A DNA stretch of 37,192 nucleotides from Oscillospiraceae bacterium (GTDB lineage Bacteria > Bacillota > Clostridia > Oscillospirales > CAG-272): assembly GCA_015064395.1 (NCBI GenBank), contig SVSH01000020.1, forward strand, positions 1 through 37,192, read 5' to 3'. The notes under the pieces were generated by a model. It was not told the origin of the DNA. It saw nothing but the letters and a program-made list of their open reading frames with translations, and did not search any database. Positions 8,422-16,631 of this stretch are shown piece by piece. The first letter of the stretch is position 1, and each line of letters begins with the position of its first letter. A program made the position numbers and the translations under genes.

Positions 8422-9555
8422 TTAACGTTTGAAAAGGCTTCTGATCCAAAGGGTCGGGTATCCGAAGTACGGAAGCTTTACGTTGACAAGGCCTATGATA
8501 TCACCGTCCGTAATAAAGCCGGCATCGATATCCTCGTTGACGTCTCCTTTGGTATAATACCGCGTCTTTTCATTGATGATTTTTATATCAGCAACTCTAT
8601 GAACAACAATAGTGTTGTTTTTTTCGAACACAATAACCTGCCCCTCTTTGATGAGCTGATCCTCGTAGCTTTCGTAAATAGCAACGTCGCCGCGGTTCAG
8701 CTCGCCCGTCATGGAATCAGTCGCAATGACGTAGGCGCCAAAGTAGAACTGGTTGGAAATGAGCATCATCGTACCTATCATAATAATAACTACGACAGCA
8801 GTCAGTATTTTTGACAAAATTCGCCGCAAAGGCGAAGTGTTGCCAAGGGCATATCTTCTTTTTTTCTCGTAGAGCGAGTCAATAAAAAGATATACAACGA
8901 TGGGCAAAAACAGCTTAAAAAGATTTGTGAGCGACTCGGATATGCCGGGCACTATGGGCAACGTGTAGGCATAAAGCGTTGTGATCGCCCGGAAGGCTAA
9001 ATTGGGATAAAGTCCGTATCTTTTGGACAAATAGGTATACAAAAGATTCGATACGAGAGCCGGAAAAAGCGCGCCTGCAACAAGATCCATCAATCTTGCA
9101 AACGACGTTACTGCAGGAATGTTAGAGCAGATAAGCATGTCTGCTATCACGCAGGATAGATAGCAGAGCGCGCTGGTCAGCCGGTCGTTTTGCGCCAAAA
9201 GCACGTATCGCACTACCTCGGAGAAAGCGATGACGGCGGCGATTGGCAGAAAGAATTGGAAGAAATTGCTTACGTTAAGTCGGTAAGGGTTTTTGTAAAA
9301 GCCAAATTCCAAGCCCGTCAAGTAATGGAGCATCACGTATAGAAGCGCGATAACCGCCACGACAAGCAAAACTTGATTTTTGTTGATGGATAAAATGCTT
9401 CTTTTCTTAAAGAAAAGAGGGAGAAGCACCGCCGCGGGGAGCAGAAGAACGGCTGCAACGATTCTTCCGCTCTCACCAAGCGGCACGATCAAAGCGATCA
9501 GGAGGGCGGCAAAAACGAGAGCCGAAGACAGTTGAATCTTTCGCTTATCCGTCAT
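8422..9555 (-). CDS. SipW-type signal peptidase I with an N-terminal multi-pass membrane region
   Basis: Predicted membrane serine protease that removes signal peptides, probably from the two neighbouring proteins with GVGYAALTD signals. The S26 domain occupies about residues 255-377. It has catalytic Ser281 in TDSMTGELNRGD, and His319 in VVHRV in the place where ordinary bacterial enzymes have Lys. This His is the mark of the SipW/ER-type branch. TKGDVNEDID carries the conserved acidic box. Residues 1-250 hold about seven hydrophobic segments. SipW itself is only about 190 residues long with few membrane helices, so this is a fusion or an extended form. ATG 9555 is chosen because AAAGGAGG lies directly before it; an upstream ATG at 9585 would place that site inside the coding region. 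Confidence 0.9.
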   Translation of the reverse strand: MTDKRKIQLSSALVFAALLIALIVPLGESGRIVAAVLLLPAAVLLPLFFKKRSILSINKNQVLLVVAVIALLYVMLHYLTGLEFGFYKNPYRLNVSNFFQFFLPIAAVIAFSEVVRYVLLAQNDRLTSALCYLSCVIADMLICSNIPAVTSFARLMDLVAGALFPALVSNLLYTYLSKRYGLYPNLAFRAITTLYAYTLPIVPGISESLTNLFKLFLPIVVYLFIDSLYEKKRRYALGNTSPLRRILSKILTAVVVIIMIGTMMLISNQFYFGAYVIATDSMTGELNRGDVAIYESYEDQLIKEGQVIVFEKNNTIVVHRVADIKIINEKTRYYTKGDVNEDIDAGFITDGDIIGLVNVKLPYFGYPTLWIRSLFKR

Positions 9556-9613
9556 TGCTCGCCCTCCTTTCAAGATGCTTATCAATGATGTAGTGCCGAT
9601 ACGAGCCTAATCA

Positions 9614-10129
9614 TTAGGGGTTGGTGTTGTCAACGCTGACAGCAGTGAGCTCGATGATGCAAGAACCACTGATCGTTTCGGTGGGTGTTTCAAGCAGCTC
9701 AATGGTAACGGTGTAGGTAACCGAACCGCCGGCGGCCAACGTCTTAGCCTGGCCATTCCAGTCACTGTAGACTTTGAAATAGGCCTCATTCGTGTTGCTG
9801 GAAATGCTGGGAGTTATCGTCGCACTCAGGTCACCATCGTTCACAATGGTATAAGTATAGGTAGCTTTATCGCCTTTACCCTTAAGAGTGTTGGCAGTAA
9901 AGGACGCCTTATCGTTATTGTCGGGGTTAACAGATGCGGTGTTACCCGTCTCATTTGCAACCGCTGCAGAGAAGTGAACATCCTCGTTGAATGCTTCTTC
10001 TGCAGCAGACTGGTTAATATCTGCCGAACCGGTAATGTCCAGCACGTCGGTCAATGCAGCATAACCGACGCCCATGAGAAGAACTGCTACGAGCATAAAT
10101 GCTACTACAACTGTTTTTCTGTTTTTCAT
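9614..10129 (-). CDS. Small TasA/camelysin-like secreted protein
   Basis: A 171-residue exported protein, first gene of the SipW operon. The signal region (residues about 6-25) ends in MGVGYAALTDVLDITGSADI, nearly the same as in the large protein at 5316-6845, and fits SipW-dependent cleavage near Ala24-Ala25. The mature part is an all-beta-looking domain rich in Thr, Asn and Ser with one Cys near the end (GSCIIEL). This resembles TasA, CalY and camelysin, which form fibres of the biofilm matrix in Bacillus; that role here is inference. ATG 10129 follows AGAAAGGA with good spacing. The in-frame TTG at 10165 is less likely. It is the best candidate for the major subunit because it is first in the operon, after a perfect promoter. 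Confidence 0.8.
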   Translation of the reverse strand: MKNRKTVVVAFMLVAVLLMGVGYAALTDVLDITGSADINQSAAEEAFNEDVHFSAAVANETGNTASVNPDNNDKASFTANTLKGKGDKATYTYTIVNDGDLSATITPSISSNTNEAYFKVYSDWNGQAKTLAAGGSVTYTVTIELLETPTETISGSCIIELTAVSVDNTNP

Positions 10130-10302
10130 AATTGGTTTTCCTTTCTGAAATAGATTTCTTACCAACTTAATTTATATAAATAAGCCGAGGCTTAGATATA
10201 CCAAAGACGGGCAGTGCACCGGGCCGCGGCGGTGGCAAAACAGACATTACTCATGTATTCTGCATCAACCGTGGACACTTCTCCCATTCTACGATTCTTT
10301 GT
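10130..10302 (-). promoter_or_regulatory. Long 5' leader of the SipW operon
   Basis: About 170 bases lie between the predicted transcription start and the first ATG. The leader contains GC-rich segments near 10205-10235 and a small hairpin, TAAGC-CTCG-GCTTA (10181-10194), followed by an AT-rich run. I compared it by eye with the c-di-GMP riboswitch consensus and found no match. Control by RNA structure or by the small frame inside it is possible. Confidence 0.4.
10192..10287 (-). CDS. Possible 31-codon leader peptide
   Basis: An open frame from ATG 10287 to TAA 10192 fills most of the operon leader. It begins MGEVSTVDAEYM and ends ARLWYI, with two Cys residues. I see no strong ribosome binding site before it, although an inner ATG at codon 12 exists. 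The stop codon overlaps the small hairpin at 10181-10194. This is a weak call; it could be a chance frame. Confidence 0.25.
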   Translation of the reverse strand: MGEVSTVDAEYMSNVCFATAAARCTARLWYI

Positions 10303-10308
10303 ACCCCA

Positions 10309-10337
10309 ATTATACATGATTTCCCTTTCTTTGTCAA
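10309..10337 (-). promoter_or_regulatory. Perfect sigma-A promoter of the SipW operon
   Basis: On the minus strand, TTGACA (10332-10337), 17 bases, TATAAT (10309-10314), preceded by TG. Every consensus base is present, suggesting strong expression unless a repressor or the leader limits it. Confidence 0.9.
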
Positions 10338-10373
10338 TCATTTGACAAAAAAATTATCGCACAAATTATGTGC

Positions 10374-10402
10374 TTGACTTTCGCCTTATTTTGTAGTAGA
10401 CT
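10374..10402 (+). promoter_or_regulatory. Probable promoter of the GxGYxYP-like gene
   Basis: TTGACT (10374-10379), 17 bases, TAGACT (10397-10402), about 40 bases before the ATG at 10443. It runs back to back with the SipW operon promoter, so a shared regulator between 10338 and 10373 is possible. Confidence 0.6.
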
Positions 10403-10442
10403 AATACCGTAAGAATCTGCAAAAAACGCGAAGGAGATAACC

Positions 10443-12608
10443 ATGAAACGAATTTTTTACGTGTTGCTCACGCTGGTCTTCTGCCTTGCTTTGCTCGCTG
10501 CCTGCGGCAATCAGGACGGAAACAAGAAACCGACCTCTCCCAAGGATATGCTGTTTTTGGTACAGGATGGCAGCGCCATGGTACAGATCATCCGCTCCGA
10601 CAAGCTGGATGCCAATGACACCGAGACCAAATGTGCCGTCAATATCATGTCGGCCATCCGTGAGACGACGGGCGTCAAGCTGAGCGTCAACACCGATTAC
10701 ACCGGTATGGGCGGAACACCCGAAACGGAATACGAGATCCTCGTCGGAAGCACCGAGCGCCCCGAGAGCAAGACCGCGATCGAACAGATGGGCAGCAAGG
10801 ATTATGCCATCAGCGTTGTCGGAACGAAGCTTTGCATCGTCGCAAGAAACGATCTTTGTCTCAAGTTTGCCATAGAGCAATTCTTTGAGAATTATCTGTA
10901 TTACGAAGACGGAAAAATGTTTATCTCCAAAAAGCTGAACGTGCAGGATATGTTCGTGCTGGACGAAAATGTGTATTTGCTCGTCCCAGCAGCCGGTGGC
11001 GGTAAAACGCAGAGATACGACGAGTCCGTGGCCATCGCCTGCCTGCAGGGCATCATGAACCGCGAGTCTCCCCACAAGGTATACCTCGACGACAACAAGG
11101 AAACGCCCAAGTGGCTGGAGGTCCTGCAAGAAGAAGGCCGCTGGTTGGAAAACCAGGAGTTCTTGGAATTGTCCAGCTTCACCGAGCTGCTCGAGCTTAG
11201 CTTGGATTATATCAAAAAGGTCATCATTTGGGATCCCGAGGTCCCTGCGACGGTCAACGTTGCCTGCACCGTGGCCGGCGTTGAGGACGGCGTTGTCATG
11301 ACACAGAAGATGTACGATCAATATAAGGATATCCTTGCGGGCAAGGAGGTCTTCAGCCTGGTGGGTATGTTCACCGGTGATGAGCTGGGAAGCGCCAAAA
11401 ACGAGGCTTATCGCTGGGCCATTGAGAACTATCTGGAAAAGGGCCTTTGCTCGACCGACTATTTGTGCAGCTACATTGACAGCTATTCCTTCCGCGCGTC
11501 GGGTAACACCTCCTATACCGTCGTCCGCGACTGGGGCATCTATCACCGCGCGTTTGTCTACGATCTGTCCCCTTGGGACGATGAAGCACCTCTGGACGAT
11601 CCCGACCAAGACGTTGGAACCGACCATGAAACGCTGACGATGATCTACGAGATCATGTTGGAGCAGACACGGGATACCGCCCCCTTTGAGGTTTGTGGCT
11701 TCTTTGAGCACCAAAAGTACAGCAAGGCGGGAAATAACACGAATTCCAATCACGGCACGGTTGCTACCGAATGGCAATACGCCAAGATGATGACCCCCTA
11801 CAACGGCTATCACAACACCTGTATCGATTCGGCCTGGAACGAAAGCTTCCACGGCTTGTACGAGGTAAAGCAGCTGGAAAACAACCGTCCGACCGAGTCT
11901 GTTGAATTAGAAGAAGACGTTGTTTACCTGTGCTTCTTTATGGGCGACTACGACTCGACCCACCCCGTTTACCGTTATCTCAAGCAGGCCTGGGACGATT
12001 CCAGACGCGGCGAGATGCCCTTTGCCTGGGCCATCAACCCCAATCTGATCGAAACCTACCCCGACCTGATCGAGTATTACTACGAAACCGCAACGGACAA
12101 CGATTATTTTGTCTCCGACGCCAGCGCGGCCGGTTACTTTATGCCCAATCAAGTGCCCGAGGAGCTGTGGCCCAAGATGCTGGAGCACAATCTCAAATAT
12201 TTCAAGCTGGCCGATATGTCCATCGCGCCCATGGTGCTGGACACCGACCACATGAGTGAGCTGGCGCTGAAATATATGAGTCAGATCGCGCCTGACGGTC
12301 TGGGCACGGTCAGCCAGAAGAAAAACTTTATGTACAAAGACACCGTGGTAACGGCTCTGCTTGGCGGCGGTTATGACCGTTATGACCCCGAGAAGGGCGC
12401 AGAGAACCTGGCCAAGGTGATCGATGCACAATTCAGCGTCAGCAACAGCGGCGCCTCACTTTGTATGCTGCGGTGTGTTTGGTCGACACCGACGGTCATG
12501 TGCAAGATGGTCGAGCTTTACAAAGAAGCAAACCCCGACAAGGAAGTTGTTGTGGTGGATATTTATACGTATTTTGATCTGATGAGACAGGATCTGGAGT
12601 GGAAATAA
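10443..12608 (+). CDS. GxGYxYP-like glycoside hydrolase lipoprotein
   Basis: A 721-residue predicted surface lipoprotein with lipobox LLAAC (Cys21). Residues about 35-150 resemble the N-terminal domain seen before GH67- and DUF4838-type enzymes (EYEILVGSTERPES, then VGTKLCIVARND). The main part resembles the GxGYxYP putative glycoside hydrolase family. It has a repeated YDES...CLQGIMNRESPHKVYLD start, and a C-terminal half with FFMGDYDSTHPVYRYLKQAW, FAWAINPNLIETYPDLIEYYY and DASAAGYFMP. The last is the signature site (about 560-570), here degenerate: the first Gly is Ala and YP is replaced by MP. GAAGGAGA precedes the ATG. It has its own promoter and terminator. Substrate unknown; family call from memory. 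Confidence 0.75.
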   Translation: MKRIFYVLLTLVFCLALLAACGNQDGNKKPTSPKDMLFLVQDGSAMVQIIRSDKLDANDTETKCAVNIMSAIRETTGVKLSVNTDYTGMGGTPETEYEILVGSTERPESKTAIEQMGSKDYAISVVGTKLCIVARNDLCLKFAIEQFFENYLYYEDGKMFISKKLNVQDMFVLDENVYLLVPAAGGGKTQRYDESVAIACLQGIMNRESPHKVYLDDNKETPKWLEVLQEEGRWLENQEFLELSSFTELLELSLDYIKKVIIWDPEVPATVNVACTVAGVEDGVVMTQKMYDQYKDILAGKEVFSLVGMFTGDELGSAKNEAYRWAIENYLEKGLCSTDYLCSYIDSYSFRASGNTSYTVVRDWGIYHRAFVYDLSPWDDEAPLDDPDQDVGTDHETLTMIYEIMLEQTRDTAPFEVCGFFEHQKYSKAGNNTNSNHGTVATEWQYAKMMTPYNGYHNTCIDSAWNESFHGLYEVKQLENNRPTESVELEEDVVYLCFFMGDYDSTHPVYRYLKQAWDDSRRGEMPFAWAINPNLIETYPDLIEYYYETATDNDYFVSDASAAGYFMPNQVPEELWPKMLEHNLKYFKLADMSIAPMVLDTDHMSELALKYMSQIAPDGLGTVSQKKNFMYKDTVVTALLGGGYDRYDPEKGAENLAKVIDAQFSVSNSGASLCMLRCVWSTPTVMCKMVELYKEANPDKEVVVVDIYTYFDLMRQDLEWK

Positions 12609-12616
12609 TATGCTTT

Positions 12617-12649
12617 GGGCGCAGTCCTTTTGGGCTGCGCCCGATTTTT
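12617..12649 (+). terminator. Terminator of the GxGYxYP-like gene
   Basis: An 8-bp stem GGGCGCAG/CTGCGCCC (12617-12624 with 12635-12642) and then GATTTTT, 8 bases after the stop. Confidence 0.85.
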
Positions 12650-12654
12650 GTGGG

Positions 12655-13290
12655 GCATGGTGCATCTAAAGTTGAAACGACTTCTTCTACGGGCGCTCAC
12701 ACTGTGCTTCGCACGCGTTCGCTGTGCTGTCTTTGGTGTTCATTCTTTGCCGCGCGGCAAAGAACGAACCAAGAAAACGCGCCAAAGGCTGCCGCCTTTG
12801 GAAACCGCTCCATTGCCGCTCTACAAAGAGAGAGACGAGAGGTCACATGAACACTTTTAGTGCTGTGCCTCAACTTTAGCCAACACGAGCGGCAGGTGGA
12901 GGAAGCAAAAGCGAATACTCTTCGTTTGGCTAACAATTTACGCTATCACAAGGTGCGTAGAACGGCGGCAAAAGCTTTCGCTATCATATCGCGCGTGCCA
13001 CTTCCGTGTTTGCAAGTTTCTTTAACTTGCAAACGCAAGCGTTGAAGCTTTGTGCTTTCGCGTCGTGTTGCGCGGAGCGAGAGCGCAGCGCTCACTAAGA
13101 CGCGCTGCGGGTTTCCAAAGGGTATTAGACCCTTTGGTTCCCTTTCTTTCGCCATTTCTTTGTGGAACGACAAAGAAATGGCACCTATGCCGGTACAGCG
13201 CACGCGCGCAGCTCGACGCAGTTGAGGTGGGCTGTGTGCGCGTCAAAGGGACAAGGTGTTTGAAATTTAGCCCCCCTCCTGCTCCCCCCG
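12655..13290 (+). repeat. Mosaic intergenic repeat, copy B
   Basis: A non-coding gap of about 640 bases. The left end (AAACGACTTCTTCTACGG then GCGCTCACAC) is the inverse of the right ends of copies C and D. The middle holds CGAGAGGTCACAT and CACGAGCGGCAGG modules shared with copy A. The right part has the hallmark hairpin, GCCATTTCTTTGT (13151-13163) and its complement (13170-13182), loop GGAACG. Small frames here are repeat-derived and unsupported. It ends just before the promoter of the SPFH gene. Confidence 0.75.
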
Positions 13291-13300
13291 TCGCCTCCCC

Positions 13301-13330
13301 TTGACATCTCCCCCTTTTTTATGTTATACT
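13301..13330 (+). promoter_or_regulatory. Promoter of the YdjI/YdjG/YdjH-like operon
   Basis: TTGACA (13301-13306), 18 bases, TATACT (13325-13330), about 70 bases before ATG 13400. Confidence 0.8.
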
Positions 13331-13399
13331 AAACACATCAAACCCGAATATACCATCCTAAAAATTCAACTACCGCACAGCGGTGAAAGGAGCTTATCT

Positions 13400-14713
13400 A
13401 TGGGACTTATCAAAGCATTTTTCGGCGCATCGGGCAGCACCCTGGCTGATCAATGGAAGGAGTTTTTCTATTGCGAGGCCATGGACAAAAACACCATGGT
13501 GACCAAGGGTCAAAAGCAGATCAGCGGCCGTTCCTCCAACCGCCGCGCCAGCGATAATATCATTTCCAACGGCTCGGGTATCGCCGTTGCCGACGGTCAG
13601 TGCATGATCATCGTCGAGCAGGGCAAGATCGTCGAGGTCTGCGCCGAGCCCGGTCAGTATACCTACGACACCTCCAGCGAGCCCAGCATCTTTGCCGGCT
13701 CTCTTGGCCAGAGCATTCTCGAATCCTTCAAGACCTTCGGCCGTCGCTTCACCTTTGGTGGCGATACAGGCAAGGATCAGCGCGTCTACTACTTCAACAC
13801 CAAGGAGCTCATCGACAACAAGTTCGGCACGCCCAATCCCATTCCCTTCCGTGTGGTCGATTCCCGCATCGGGCTTGACGTGGACGTGTCCGTCCGTTGC
13901 TCGGGTATCTATTCGTATCAGATCAGCGACCCCATCCTGTTCTATACCAACGTTTGCGGCAACGTCGAGCGCGACTACACCCGCGACGAGCTGGACGCCC
14001 AGCTCAAGGCCGAGTTTATCAGCGCCCTGCAGCCCGCCTTTGCCAAGCTCTCGGCGCTTGAGATGCGCCCCAATCAGATCGTCGCCCACACGACCGAGCT
14101 GGAAGCGGCCATGAACGAGGCGCTTTCGGCCAAGTGGAGTGGCTTGCGCGGCTTGCGCGTCGTCAGCGTAGCGCTCGGTTCCGTTACCCTGCCCGACGAG
14201 GACGCCGAGATGATCAAGAACCTGCAAAAGAGCGCCGTTTTGCGCGATACCAATATGGCCGCCGCGACGCTGGTCGGTGCGCAGGCAGATGCCATGCGTA
14301 CTGCCGCCGGCAACCAGGCAGGCGCTATGACCGGCTTTATGGGCATGGGCATGGCCATGAATGCGGGCGGTGCAAACGCACAAGGCCTGTTCTCCATGAA
14401 TCCCCAACCAGCACCTGCTCCTGCCGCTCCTGCCGCTCCTGCCGCTGACGGCTGGAAGTGCGCCTGCGGAGCCGTTGCCACGGGCAAGTTCTGCCAGGAA
14501 TGCGGTGCCAAGCGCCCCGAGAAGACGGGCTGGACGTGTGCGTGTGGCAGTGTCAATCTGGGCAAGTTCTGTCCCGAGTGCGGCGCGAAAAAGCCGGCAG
14601 CCGCTCCCTTGTACCGTTGCGATAAGTGCGGCTGGGAGCCGGAAGACCCCAAGAATCCGCCCAAGTTCTGTCCCGAATGCGGCGACCGCTTTGACGAGGA
14701 CGACGCCAGATAA
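13400..14713 (+). CDS. SPFH-domain protein with C-terminal zinc ribbons (YdjI-like)
   Basis: A 437-residue cytoplasmic or membrane-associated protein. Residues about 20-310 form an SPFH (prohibitin/flotillin-like) domain of the YdjI or virion-core type, with EQGKIVEVCAEPGQYTYDT and FRVVDSRIGLDVDVSVRCSG. A Met/Gly/Ala-rich linker and a Pro-Ala repeat follow. The C-terminus has three zinc ribbon-like units with paired CxC or CxxC knuckles (CACGAVATGKFCQECG, CACGSVNLGKFCPECG, CDKCG...CPECG). In Bacillus subtilis, YdjI is recruited to membranes by YdjG and YdjH and in turn works with PspA in the envelope-stress response. ATG 13400 is chosen because AAAGGAG precedes it and a longer frame would reach into the promoter. 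First gene of an operon with 14751-16622. Confidence 0.88.
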   Translation: MGLIKAFFGASGSTLADQWKEFFYCEAMDKNTMVTKGQKQISGRSSNRRASDNIISNGSGIAVADGQCMIIVEQGKIVEVCAEPGQYTYDTSSEPSIFAGSLGQSILESFKTFGRRFTFGGDTGKDQRVYYFNTKELIDNKFGTPNPIPFRVVDSRIGLDVDVSVRCSGIYSYQISDPILFYTNVCGNVERDYTRDELDAQLKAEFISALQPAFAKLSALEMRPNQIVAHTTELEAAMNEALSAKWSGLRGLRVVSVALGSVTLPDEDAEMIKNLQKSAVLRDTNMAAATLVGAQADAMRTAAGNQAGAMTGFMGMGMAMNAGGANAQGLFSMNPQPAPAPAAPAAPAADGWKCACGAVATGKFCQECGAKRPEKTGWTCACGSVNLGKFCPECGAKKPAAAPLYRCDKCGWEPEDPKNPPKFCPECGDRFDEDDAR

Positions 14714-14750
14714 GTGACGAAACGTCTGATCGACGGAAAGGAGCCTTTTT

Positions 14751-15836
14751 ATGGCAACCCTATTGCAGTATAAGTGCCCCTCGTGCGGCGGCGCGATCGA
14801 ATTTAACAGTGAGCGGCAAAAAATGAAGTGCCCCTATTGCGACACCGAGTTTGACCTGGAGACGCTCAAGGCCTACGATGAGGATACCGGTCCGATGCCG
14901 GAGGACGACATGACCTGGGAGCGCGCGGCGGGGAGCGAATGGAGCGAGAACGAGGCCACCGGCATGCGTATGTACGTATGCCAGTCGTGCGGCGGCGAGG
15001 TCGTGGGTGACGAGCACATGGCCGCTACCAAGTGCCCCTATTGCGACAATCCCGTGGTGGTCGTGGACAATCTGACAGGACAGCTCAAGCCCGATTTCGT
15101 CATTCCCTTCAAGCTCGACAAAGAGGCGGCCAAGGCCGGACTGCGCAAGCACCTGTCCAAAAAGCGCCTACTCCCCAAGGAATTCAAGGAGGAGAACCAC
15201 ATCGACGAGATCCGCGGTGTGTACGTGCCCTTCTGGCTGTTCGACACCGACGTGGACGCGACGCTGCGCTATCGCGGCACCCGCGTGCGCCACTGGAGCG
15301 ACAGCAACTATTACTACACCGAGACCCGCTATTATTCCATCCTGCGGGCGGGCAATATCGCCTTTGATCGCATCCCGGTGGACGGCTCGTCCAAAATGGC
15401 GGACGATCTGATGGAGTCGCTGGAGCCCTTCCGCTTCTCCGACGCCGTGGACTTCCAAACCGCCTATCTTGCCGGCTACCTGGCCGACAAGTACGACGTA
15501 TCCGCCGAGGAGAGCGTGGACCGCGCCAACGCGCGAGTACGCCAGAGCACCCAGGACGCCTTTGCCGCAACGGTGCACGGCTATTCGACGCTGACCCCGC
15601 AGGAGTCCTCCATCCGCCTGCACGGCGGAAAGTCGCATTATGCTCTCTACCCCGTGTGGCTGTTCAACACCACCTACAGGGGTGAGAAATACACCTTCGC
15701 CATGAACGGGCAGACGGGCAAGTTCGTGGGCAATCTTCCGACCTCGTGGCCTACCTACTTCAAGTGGCTGGGAGGACTGACCGCCGCCGTCGGCGCGGCT
15801 GTCTTCGCCCTGTCCTACCTGATCTGGCTGTTGTAA
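14751..15836 (+). CDS. Membrane protein with two zinc ribbons (YdjG-like)
   Basis: A 361-residue protein. Two TFIIB-type zinc ribbons are visible: Cys9/12/27/30 and Cys77/80/95/98. A beta-rich central domain follows (about 110-330, with VYVPFWLFDTDVDATLRY and HYALYPVWLFNTTY). It ends in a single transmembrane helix (about 338-360), so most of the chain should be cytoplasmic and tail-anchored. It matches YdjG-type proteins, partners of YdjI and YdjH in Bacillus. The gap to the SPFH gene is 37 bases with GGAAAGGAG before the start, and to the TPM gene 12 bases. Confidence 0.85.
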   Translation: MATLLQYKCPSCGGAIEFNSERQKMKCPYCDTEFDLETLKAYDEDTGPMPEDDMTWERAAGSEWSENEATGMRMYVCQSCGGEVVGDEHMAATKCPYCDNPVVVVDNLTGQLKPDFVIPFKLDKEAAKAGLRKHLSKKRLLPKEFKEENHIDEIRGVYVPFWLFDTDVDATLRYRGTRVRHWSDSNYYYTETRYYSILRAGNIAFDRIPVDGSSKMADDLMESLEPFRFSDAVDFQTAYLAGYLADKYDVSAEESVDRANARVRQSTQDAFAATVHGYSTLTPQESSIRLHGGKSHYALYPVWLFNTTYRGEKYTFAMNGQTGKFVGNLPTSWPTYFKWLGGLTAAVGAAVFALSYLIWLL

Positions 15837-15848
15837 GGAGGTGCGGAT

Positions 15849-16622
15849 ATGAAGAACATAGCAAAAAAACTGTTTTGTCTGACCGTGGCTCTGCTGCTCG
15901 CGATGGCGTTGCCGCTGGCGGCAACAGCCGAACACGCACCCGACTATTTTTCGGATGAAGCCATCCTACTGAAGGATACGAACGCTTTTCAAGTATATCA
16001 TTCTCTTTGTGACATCAGCAATCGGCTAAATATTGCGGTTGCCATCCATACCGTCAACTCCCTGGACGGAGCTGTCATTGAAAATTTGGCAAAGCACCAC
16101 TATGAAAACGCTTATTTTTATGGCTATACCGGCGGCGTCCTTCTGCTTGTCGCCATGGAGGAGCGCGAATGGTACATCTACACGACGGGTGACGCCTACG
16201 ACTATCTGACCGACGCGGCGCTGGACGACATTGAGGACACGATGGTTCCCTTGTTGAGCGAGGGCGACTATTTTCAAGCCTTCCGCGCTTACGCCGATCT
16301 GTGCGACAAGTATCTGACCATGGGCCGGGAGGGCACGCCCTATCGCGGCTCCTTCCCCTGGGGACAGAACATCGTCATTGCCCTGATCGTCGGCGCCGTG
16401 GTGGGGCTCATCGTCGTCAGCAGTATGAAAGCACAACTGAAAAGCGTGCGTCCTCGTCGCGAGGCGCACGAATACACCCGCCCCGGCAGTATGAACGTCA
16501 CGCGCTCGCGCGATCTGTTCCTCTACCGCACGGTGCACCGCCGTCCCAAGCCCAAGGATAGTAGCAGTGGCGGACGGTCGGGTGGCGGCGGTCGATCGGG
16601 CGGTCGCGGCGGCAGATTTTGA
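15849..16622 (+). CDS. TPM-domain membrane protein (YdjH/YgcG-like)
   Basis: A 257-residue protein. The signal peptide (1 to about 27, cleavage near ATA-EH) is followed by a TPM domain (about 33-155) with YGYTGGVLLLVAMEEREWYIYTTGDAYDYLTD, outside the membrane. A transmembrane helix at about 173-195 leads to a basic cytoplasmic tail ending in a Gly/Ser/Arg-rich run (about 232-257). Such a tail with a TPM domain is typical of the YgcG/YdjH group; in Bacillus YdjG and YdjH anchor YdjI. TAAGGAGGTGCGGAT supplies a strong ribosome binding site overlapping the end of the YdjG-like gene, so translation is coupled. Confidence 0.85.
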   Translation: MKNIAKKLFCLTVALLLAMALPLAATAEHAPDYFSDEAILLKDTNAFQVYHSLCDISNRLNIAVAIHTVNSLDGAVIENLAKHHYENAYFYGYTGGVLLLVAMEEREWYIYTTGDAYDYLTDAALDDIEDTMVPLLSEGDYFQAFRAYADLCDKYLTMGREGTPYRGSFPWGQNIVIALIVGAVVGLIVVSSMKAQLKSVRPRREAHEYTRPGSMNVTRSRDLFLYRTVHRRPKPKDSSSGGRSGGGGRSGGRGGRF

Positions 16623-16631
16623 GGTGGCGAC

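Noticed and set aside
10130-10302. c-di-GMP riboswitch before the SipW operon
   Set aside because: I looked for the conserved GEMM-type blocks and did not find them; only a generic leader can be claimed.
10401-11852. A 483-codon minus-strand frame
   Set aside because: It is fully antisense to the GxGYxYP-like gene, whose signal peptide, promoter and terminator are clear.
12599-13304. Small frames between the GxGYxYP-like gene and the SPFH gene
   Set aside because: They are made of repeat modules shared with other gaps and have no ribosome binding sites or protein-like composition.
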